The translations under genes were made by a program, and so were the position numbers. Positions 7,506 through 14,134 of a DNA stretch of 15,563 nucleotides are shown in pieces. How positions within the stretch are numbered: position 1 is the first letter of the stretch; each line of letters opens with the position of its first letter. The DNA is from Thalassiosira profunda (Eukaryota; Bacillariophyta; Thalassiosirophyceae; Thalassiosirales; Thalassiosiraceae), in contig JALLAP010000703.1 of NCBI GenBank assembly GCA_036939355.1, forward strand, positions 1 to 15,563, in the 5' to 3' direction. Under the pieces are notes generated by a model. The model was not told the origin of the DNA and searched no databases. It saw only the letters and a list, made by a program, of their open reading frames with translations.

Positions 7506-10500
7506 CTGAGCAACAGGGCAGGGCAGACAAGACCACATGAGCGAATGCAGATAAACAATGGTGGAAAGTGACACGTGACATGTTGAGAACTTACATATCT
7601 CTTCCCGGGCGTCTGCAGAGACACTGGATTCACAGATGTCTCCAACAAGGACTGCATCACGCTGTCAGGCTCAATAGGCGACAGCGCATCAGTGCAGTTT
7701 TCTTTCTCCTCCAGAAGGTACACAAACACAGAGCCTGTATCCTGTCCCTGAATGAGTGTGGCGCCCACAAATAGGTCAAACTCATTGATTGCAACTGCAG
7801 TCCCGAAGCCAATATCTGTATCCGCCGAGTTCAATGGAGCGACTATCTGGCTTTGCTCGCTCAGAGGGTTGCCGAACGTGCCATCACTGTTCTGGCGGTA
7901 GATGTAGACCGAGTTGCCCTCGCCTGTGCTGCCTGGTCTCCCAATCGCTAGATTGCCATCTTTGAGGGAGACAGAGTCCCCAAAGTTTGGCGCTTGCGAT
8001 GTAAGTCCAGGGTCTATGGTTTGAATTGCGACCGCTCCGTCTCCAGAAATGTCGTACACAAAGGCCTCAGATGCAAGTCTGGCGCCAACCACAACGATAT
8101 CGCTTTCAATGGCAACGCTGAAGCCAAAGAGCGAGAGTGTGTCCGGATAGGTGACATTGCCGAACTGTTGCCAATCATCTTCTTGCTTGTACACGAAGAA
8201 GGCGCCATTGTTCTGTTCACCATTAAACGGTGCCCCGACAACCACAGTATTCGCTTCGCTGATGGCGACGTCATACCCAAAGTTGCCAAAGCTTTGACTT
8301 TGCGTCACGGCAGGACGAAATGTCTCCACGAGATCCCAGCCATCATTCGCACTAGGCTCGTACAAGTACGCTAGTCCACGGCCCTCGCGAGCAGCTGTAG
8401 CGCCAACAGCGAGATAGCCCTACAGCCGAGTTGCATTTCACTGTGAGTCGAGCCAACTGAAATCGCAGCATCTTGTACAAGACAATAGCAGAAACGCACC
8501 TGTTCATTCATTGCGACCGAAATGCCAAACTGCCCCTCGTCGTCTTCAACGGGGCCATTCTCAGGAATTAGCTCCCTCACAGCGCTGAATTCAACATCAG
8601 TCGGTCCACGCTTGTAAATGTAGACAGAACCAGTTTTAACGCCTGCAGATTAAGCGTGCATAGAATATGAGATTTGATGAGGAAAGATGTGACAAGACAG
8701 AGGGGGCAAGACAGTAAGCCTCTCACCACCAACTTCTCGATCTGGGCATCCAACTGCAGCGTAGTAGATCCCTGACTCAAGGGGGACCTCCGCAATGGCC
8801 ACGCCCTGTCCGCATTTTGCCAGCTCTTGGGTGGTGGGAGTAAGTTGTTGCCCTCGAAGCCAGCTATTGTCATCCTGCCAATCGAAGATGAATGCTGCCC
8901 CGGTGTTGCTGGTGCCCGGGGCACCCACCAATGCGAAATCCAAGGCGAGGGCCACGTCCCACCCAAGTTGGTATCCTTCAGCCTGCGCTGGCGGTTCGAA
9001 CCGTTGCTCCTTCACGGCACATGGACGGAGCTCTTCAATGGGAGATTTTGAGGGCATGCGAGTGGGAGGAGGGGTGGGAGGCGGCGTCGGCGGCGGGGTG
9101 GGCGGCGGGGTGGGTGGAGTCGGGGGAGGGGTGGGAGGTGGAGTTTGAGGCGGGGTCGGTGGCGGCGTGGACGGTGGGTTCGTCGGTCCACGCGTGGGAG
9201 GCAGGGTGGGAGGAGGCGTCGTTGGTGGACTCGTCGGTCCACGCGTTGTCGGTGGGTTCGACGGTCCACGCGTCGTCGGCTGAGCAGTCGGTGGCGGGGA
9301 CGGTGGGTTCGTGGGTCCTCGCGTCGGAGCCCGACTGGGTCCCCTCGTGGGCTTTCGCGTGGGCTGGGTCGTTGGAGTGTGGGGTCCGGCGCTCCTGTGT
9401 GGAGAAGAGATTGCAACGTAAGGGAGAGTGCGACGAAAAGCAGAGGAAATGTGGACGCATGAGCGACGTACGGAGATTCAGTCGTCGGCATGTAGGACGG
9501 AGATTCAGTCGTCGGCGTGTAGGAAGGCGTGAACGTAGGGTAGTTCGTTCTGTGGTTGCAATCAGAACAGCAAGATATGTGAGAGGATGATCTTTGCAAA
9601 AGAGACGGCATTGGCTGTTTCACTGGCACAAGGAAACTTACGGAGAGAGCGTCGGCGTCAACGTGCTGCAATAGTGGATGTGTAATTTGCGAGCAAAGAG
9701 GTGAGCATCGCAGATAATAGCATCACAAGTCAAATCTTCTGCCAGGGCACTCACGGCGAGATTGTCGGGAAGAACGTTGGATAGTACGTTTCCTCCTTCT
9801 TGCACTGCAGGTGAACATGAATGGAACGAAGTCAGTTGTGTCATTTGATCCATACAAGCAGAAAGCCCGTCGCACGCACCTTCCACCGCTTGCACTTCCC
9901 ATGGTGATCGTCGCTCCCGGACCACCCAGAGGATCCAGAGGACCAATCGTCGTCGCTCCCGGACCATCCAGAGGACCATTCGTCGTCGCCCCCAGACCAC
10001 GCTGAGGACCAATCGTCGTCACTCCCAGACCACGACGAGGACTTGGATCCCTTTCCCCTCTTGGACCCCTTCGACCTCTTCCTGGCCTTGCTCTTGCCGC
10101 TCTTGCCGCCACTCCAGCGGTCGTCCCTTCGGCCCAGCGCCCGTTCGCGGCCGCTGCCGCCGGAGGCGAACCCGGCCGCGAAGCTGGCGGCGCTGCCTCC
10201 CTTGGAGATGCCGTTCTTCTTTTTCATGCCGTCGGCGGCGGCGCCGCTGGCCCACCATCCGTCGGGCGACCATCCGTCGTCGCCCCAGTACTCGACGCAG
10301 ACGCAGCCGGGCTTGCCCCACCAGCCGTCGTCACTCGGACTCCACCCGCTATCCCACCCGCCGTGCTTCTGCTTCTTCTTCTCCTTCTCTGAGTGTTTCA
10401 TCTGCTTCTCGAGTTGGATCTTCTTCTCCTTCTTGGTCATGCTCGTGAGATCCTCAAGGATCTTGGCGTTCTTCTTGGAGTCGTCTTTGTCCTTGGCATC

Positions 10501-10956
10501 TCCGTTCCTGTTGGCCTCCCTGCCGATGAGCTTCTCTTGCTGCCGCGCGGTCAGTGTGGCGAACTCTTTCTTCTCCTGCTTCGTCAGGCCCGCGAGGGGG
10601 TCTTTCCCCTGGGACTTCTTCTCGTCGTCCTCCTTCTGTTTGGACTTCTTTTGGACCATCTTGTTCTTCTTCTTCTTGCCGAGCTCCCGCGCGGTCAACA
10701 TTCTGTCTTGGTCCTCCTCCAGTTCCTCTCCGGCATCGACGTCGAGGTCCTCCTCCTCTGTTCCAGCGTCGGCGTTCCGCTGGTTCCGCTTGCGGTGGAT
10801 CGACAACATGTTGCTCCGCCCGCCATCGTCCAGAGCATCGTCCGGGTTGGCCGTCAGCAACATCGCGGCCTCTTCGTGCAGCGCGACGGCGGGCGCCAGC
10901 AGCAGCGCGGCGGCGGCGCAGAGGGTGCGGGGCCGCGGCAGGCGCATTGTGCTCAT
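6998..10956 (-). CDS. Secreted mosaic protein: Lys/Trp-Ser-Asp head, Pro-Thr stalk, seven-blade FG-GAP propeller, W/LGY repeats
   Basis: Nine exons on the minus strand: 10956-9880, 9804-9755, 9665-9642, 9549-9472, 9394-8727, 8642-8500, 8419-7595, 7505-7437 and 7351-6998. All introns are GT-AG, all phases agree, and the product is 1095 residues. Residues 1-25 form a signal peptide. About 80-200 are Lys/Glu-rich, then Trp/Gly-rich, then a KSGKSKARKRSKG-type basic patch. Residues 309-350 carry WSGSDDDWSS repeats. About 366-527 form a Pro-Thr stalk (YYPTFFPT, PTRGPTNPP, PPPTPP). About 553-918 hold seven FG-GAP-like blades, for example FGYDVAI...VVVGAP...GAFFVYK and FGTAVAI...LFVGAT...GSVFVYL, the number expected of an integrin-alpha-like beta-propeller. 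Residues 956-1095 hold four ~34-residue W/LGY repeats. There is no transmembrane segment after the signal peptide. FG-GAP propellers usually bind protein or glycan ligands; a wall, surface or matrix role is inference. That exon 1 belongs to the same gene rests on splice signals and the CKRWK-CKKEETYYPT join. Confidence 0.87.
9058..9394 (-). repeat. Pro-Thr-rich stalk in fifth exon
   Basis: This stretch of the mosaic gene encodes a run of PT, PTRGP, TNPP and PPPTPP units ending at MPSKSPIEELRP, where the propeller begins. At DNA level it is a C-rich (plus strand G-rich) imperfect repeat with trinucleotide and hexanucleotide character, prone to length change. Continuous with the PT units in exons 2-4, it gives a total stalk of about 160 residues. 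Such regions are usually extended and O-glycosylated. Confidence 0.85.
9471..9524 (-). repeat. 27-bp tandem duplication inside fourth exon
   Basis: Two 27-bp copies encode SYTPTTESP then SYMPTTESP and differ at one base. Copy 1 is 9524-9498 and copy 2 is 9497-9471. The final G of copy 2 is the first base of the intron donor (GTACGT), whereas the equivalent site of copy 1 continues as GTCCTAC and is not used. Confidence 0.85.
9907..10032 (-). repeat. 11-residue Trp-Ser-Asp repeats in exon 1
   Basis: Residues 309-350 of the mosaic protein are imperfect repeats of WSGSDDDWSS plus Ala or Gly (33-bp DNA unit). Trp occurs at 309, 316, 320, 327, 331, 338 and 345, alternating 7 and 4 apart and then 7 and 7. 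The segment follows a Lys/Arg/Ser-rich patch, so strong positive and negative blocks sit side by side. Confidence 0.85.
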
Positions 10957-11154
10957 ATGATGTGCACTTTATCGAAGTTAGGTCTGTAATCCCTACGCCG
11001 CGCTCCCTACAATGGCAATGGCTTTGTCAGCCTCAAGCGCTAGGTATTGTGCGAGCGTGTGCGCCTCTCAGGTCGATAGAACACAGCGGCGCCAGCGGGG
11101 GTAGCGGAATCACCCCCACACAAAATTCGGTTGTTTTGAGGCTGAAAAATTGGA

Positions 11155-11199
11155 ACTCTACTGTAGGAATCAGTATTAGTACGTATTCCTGCGTAGAGT
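11155..11199. repeat. Imperfect hairpin
   Basis: ACTCTACTGTAGGAAT (11155-11170) and ATTCCTGCGTAGAGT (11185-11199) are near-perfect inverted copies with a 14-nt spacer. It lies just outside the larger foldback pair and may be part of the same element, a relic of another, or a structured RNA segment. Confidence 0.6.
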
Positions 11200-11224
11200 C
11201 TAACGAGCAGAGAGCCAGCACTGA

Positions 11225-11482
11225 AATTGGTTTAGCTATTTTACGTACACGTACCGTAGCCAGTCTCAATGTCACAACCTAGAAAACAATTCATGAAGGC
11301 CCTCACACAGGGATTAGAAATCCCTACACAGCGTTTGACGGCATGGTTCATGCGGTCATTTTCATACCTTGGTCGATAGGCCGCAAAACTAAATCGGCTT
11401 CAGTAAAAACTCGGGTTTGAGGGGGTGCTGAGACTTCAGGCTGAGGGTCCTACGGCTACGTACGTAAAATAGCTAACCAATT
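11225..11482. repeat. Foldback element with ~33-bp terminal inverted repeats (MITE-like)
   Basis: The left arm 11225-11259 (AATTGGTTTAGCTATTTTAC...CCGTAG) is matched inverted by 11450-11482 (CTACGG...GTAAAATAGCTAACCAATT) with a few mismatches and indels. The interior of about 190 bp has no ORF. Size and arms resemble a miniature inverted-repeat transposable element, but I see no convincing target-site duplication. The right arm ends about 100 bp before the LYR gene start, so a regulatory role is an alternative. Confidence 0.65.
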
Positions 11483-11584
11483 ACATGTGGCGACGGAGGA
11501 GCGAGGAGAGGGGGGAGGAGGCGAGGCGAGGCAGGGACCTCTCCTCCCACATTCAGCGTAGCGCCTCCTCACCTTGGCCCCGCG

Positions 11585-12562
11585 ATGGCTCTCTCACCAT
11601 CACGGTTATGCCACCGCATCCTTGGGAGCCGCGCCGCCGCTGCCGCGAGCGGCGCTGCTCGACGACGTTCCCTAGTCACCGCCCACTGCACCAACCACTC
11701 TCTAGCTGCCCCCCATCGCCATCAGCCTTTGACGAAGAGGCCGCAGCATCGTTCCTTTGCAACCGACCATTACAAAGGCATGTCCTCCGAGGAGCTGGCC
11801 TCGCTGCAAACCAATCTACTCAAAGAGGCCTCCTACCTCACCCGAACGCTCTACCGCAAGTGCCTCAAATCGGTCCGGGTCCTGGCGGCAGGAAACGCCC
11901 GCGACGAATCCGACTTCTCCGAGTGGGAGAACAGCGAGCTTGGTCAATTTGGAGAGGACGGCGTTAATCTGGACCGGATATCGATGGCCCCGCCCGTCAA
12001 TCGGCAAAACGAGCTGGCCTCGCGGGCCAACTACTACAAGGCCTTTGCGAGGGAGCACTTCGACGGTCACTGGAACTTGCTTGGGGCGCATGGATTCCAC
12101 ATTGGCAAAGAGGGGAACATGTCCCACGGACTGGGTGTGGCGGGGGGTAGTGGAGGGGGGTGGAATCAATATCAGGGCGGGCATCATCACTTGGGCAGCC
12201 AGATGGGGGCGCAGTGCGGGCAGGGCGATGCATTGAGAGAAAGCGCAGCAAAGGGCGAACCTCAACTATGGCGCGAGGAGCAGGTGCAGCAATTCATTTA
12301 CCTCCTGCGGTCCGGAGAGGAGAAGCGGAGGTGGATTCTGAGCGATTACGAGTTCGACGATCCCTGCAATTTGCCAAAGGAGGATGGTACAAGCAGTAAG
12401 GGTTGGCCGGGCGAGTTGGAGGAGAGGCTGAAGGCATTCGAAAAGCAATCGAACTCGCTGGTGAGGGAGATGTATCGGAGAAAAGGCTGGATGCACTCGA
12501 GCGAAAACGAACAGAGCAAGAGTGAGGAGGATGATTTCTTCAGCGACAGTGACTCTGACTAG
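11585..12562 (+). CDS. LYR-motif protein, probably mitochondrial
   Basis: Single-exon frame of 325 residues. The N-terminus (1-60) is rich in Arg, Ala and Ser with almost no acidic residues and ends in HRSFAT, as expected of a mitochondrial presequence. A helix at about 68-102 contains LTRTLYRKCLKSVRVL with the LYR tripeptide at 89-91 and basic residues after it, the hallmark of the Complex1_LYR family. Such proteins serve as Fe-S-cluster, acyl-carrier or respiratory-complex assembly adaptors. NYYKAFAREHFDG (149-161) may complete the helical bundle. The rest is unlike small LYRM proteins, which are typically 80-150 residues: a Gly/His-rich segment (183-215), a helical region with LWREEQVQQFIYLLRSGEEK (228-247) and an acidic tail ending SDSDSD. 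The precise client is unknown. It is convergent with UNG, with 51 bp between stops. Confidence 0.78.
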   Translation: MALSPSRLCHRILGSRAAAAASGAARRRSLVTAHCTNHSLAAPHRHQPLTKRPQHRSFATDHYKGMSSEELASLQTNLLKEASYLTRTLYRKCLKSVRVLAAGNARDESDFSEWENSELGQFGEDGVNLDRISMAPPVNRQNELASRANYYKAFAREHFDGHWNLLGAHGFHIGKEGNMSHGLGVAGGSGGGWNQYQGGHHHLGSQMGAQCGQGDALRESAAKGEPQLWREEQVQQFIYLLRSGEEKRRWILSDYEFDDPCNLPKEDGTSSKGWPGELEERLKAFEKQSNSLVREMYRRKGWMHSSENEQSKSEEDDFFSDSDSD

Positions 12563-12613
12563 ATGGATAAGACAACCGCAGAAAGCAGCACCAATATTGC
12601 CTCAGCTCGTCTT

Positions 12614-13840
12614 TTAGACGTCAAAATCATCCCCATCTTGCTCCGCGGCGCCAACCTTTTCTTCCCCTTTTGTTCCACTCTCCTTCGACGGCTCCGCGGC
12701 CTCCTCCTCCAACGGGCCATCCACCCTCCAATCAATCGGCGCATACCCCCGCTTCACCAACTCGGCGTTGGCCCGGCTGAAACACCGACTGCCCAGAAAG
12801 GGGCTGCTCGTCTTCGTGGCTCCGAGCGGCGAGGGATGGGAGCACGTGATCACCGCGTGCTTGGACCGCTTGCTGCCTCCGTATTTGGCCAAGACGGTCT
12901 GCGCCTTTGCGGAAGCGGGTTTGCCCCAGAGGAGGAATACCACTCCAGAGGCTTCCGTTCCTTCGTTGTTTGCATCCCTTTCAATTACGGCGCTGATCAC
13001 TCCATCAGTGAATTGCTCCCACCCTTTCTTCGAGTGGCTCGCCGCCTCCCCTCGCCGCACCGTGAGCACGTTGTTGAGCAGCAGCACCCCCTGCTTCGCC
13101 CATCGCCCCAGGTTGCCATGCTGCGGAATTGTGAATCCCTCCACATTTTCGTCGTTGTTCAGTTCCTTGTAAATGTTGCGGAGCGACGGCGGGATTTTGA
13201 CGCCCCGCAGAACGGAGAAGGAGACGCCGTGGCCCTGGTTGGGCTGGTGGTAGGGATCCTGGCCGACGATGACCACTGCCCATCATGTGCCAACACATTC
13301 TTTTGTGAGCAATGCCGTATGGTATGCAATTGAAGTGAAACAGGTTGCAGTATCGAGATCCACTTACCCTTCACCTTTTTAAGAGGGGTTAGGTTCAGCG
13401 CCGAGAACGTGAGCTCGGGCGGTGGGTACACCGTTTTGGAGGCGCTGCATGCATGAATGAATCAGTGGTGCACGTGAGCATTAATTATTGCAATCCAAGC
13501 ATCGCATGCACCAACACATGCACCATCCATCAACGCACCGCTCCTTCGCCACAAACTGCGCCAGGCTCGCAAACTTCGCCGTGCCAAAGCACTTCTTCTC
13601 CAGCGCCCGGCGCCACGACGGATCCGTCGCCGGTCCGTCGTGCTCGTGCAGGAACGAGAGGAGCGTGGCCGTCTCATTCGACAGCGACTTTGACGTGGAT
13701 GAGGATGAGGAGGAGGAGGTGGTCACGGACGAGGCCGGCGTGACCACCCGCTTCGATGGCCCCGAGGCGGACCCGCCGCCCTCGGCGCGGCCCCGCTTCC
13801 TCCCCGACTTGGACTTGGGGGCGAAGAAGTTGGTGATCAT
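12614..13840 (-). CDS. UNG: Uracil-DNA glycosylase (family 1 UDG), three exons
   Basis: Exons 13840-13539, 13444-13368 and 13275-12614 join in frame to 346 residues; both introns (94 and 92 nt) are GT-AG. The enzyme removes uracil from DNA to start base excision repair. Visible signatures are the water-activating motif GQDPYH (131-136, catalytic Asp133), Phe146 in GVSFSV for base stacking, Asn194 in GVLLLNNVLTV for uracil recognition, and the Leu-loop HPSPL with His273. IPPSLRNIYKEL, GWEQFTD, FLLWG and IDWRV also match the family. The short exon 2 supplies KTVYPPPE. The N-terminus starts MITNFFAP followed by basic residues, recalling the PCNA-binding/NLS tail of nuclear UNG2. An in-frame upstream ATG at 13906 would add 22 residues. 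The acidic C-terminal tail of about 35 residues is an unusual extension. Gly replaces the usual Ser after HPSPL. Confidence 0.97.
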
Positions 13841-14134
13841 CGTTGAGGCGCCGTGGGTGGGATGGGGAAGAGCGAGAAGTGAAGTAAGAGCTGCAGAGTG
13901 CACCATGTCCGGCCCTCCCTCCCTCCCGCACTTTTCTAGCAACTTGCAACTCGCCACTCGCAACTCGCAACCGGCGACCGGCGACCCTGACGCTGACGCA
14001 GCGCAGCCCTCTCGACTCTCGACCCGTGCTGCAGGCGGGAGTCGGAGGGCATTAGGGTCAAGCACAACATCTGTGGAGGAGCGGGGTCGAGCTCACATTT
14101 TCAGTGGGTGAATTGCAAAGCTGTGACCTTGACG
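13841..14134. promoter_or_regulatory. Bidirectional promoter region (UNG / ABC transporter)
   Basis: 294 bp separate the divergent ATGs at 13840 and 14135, so both promoters must lie here or overlap the 5' UTRs. It carries a purine/pyrimidine-skewed stretch near 13911-13928 and a tandem GCAACT/CGACC repeat at 13939-13986. A single TTAGGGT occurs near 14053. No TATA box is evident. ORFs crossing it are out-of-frame shadows, apart from the possible in-frame extension of UNG from 13906. Confidence 0.65.
13939..13986. repeat. Tandem GCAACT/CGCAACT repeat upstream of UNG
   Basis: Imperfect 7-nt units (GCAACTTGCAACTCGCCACT, then CGCAACTCGCAACC) pass into two CCGGCGA units. It lies about 100-145 bp upstream of the UNG ATG. 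The GCAACTTGCAACT core is shared with 1522-1553, upstream of the P-loop gene, in the same orientation relative to the minus-strand gene. Confidence 0.55.

Larger units (their letters stand above)
10957..11584. other. Divergent intergenic region (mosaic protein / LYR protein)
   Basis: 628 bp between two divergent genes with no credible ORF. It contains a 258-bp foldback structure (11225-11482), a smaller hairpin (11155-11199) and a GC-rich hairpin GGGGGT...ACCCCC at 11097-11117. Several ACGT cores (TTTTACGTAC, CTACGTACGT) lie in the long arms; ACGT is the core bound by many bZIP factors, so these may be regulatory. Confidence 0.65.

Noticed and set aside
8990..9003. GGTTCGAACC, resembling a tRNA T-loop
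   Set aside because: It lies inside the propeller coding exon, and no acceptor stem, anticodon arm or D-arm can be placed around it.
9035..9460. Ser/His/Thr-rich 141-codon minus-strand ORF over the stalk region
   Set aside because: It is the wrong frame of the PT-coding exon: it reads through the splice acceptor at 9395 and stops just before the propeller.
10043..10960. 305-codon plus-strand ORF, Leu/Phe/Ser-rich, membrane-protein-like
   Set aside because: It is the antisense of exon 1 of the mosaic gene. Lys-rich AAG codons read in reverse as Leu/Phe codons, which explains the false hydrophobicity.
13488..14111. 207-codon plus-strand ORF antisense to UNG exon 1
   Set aside because: UNG on the minus strand is certain from its catalytic motifs and splice joins; this ORF has no recognisable domain.
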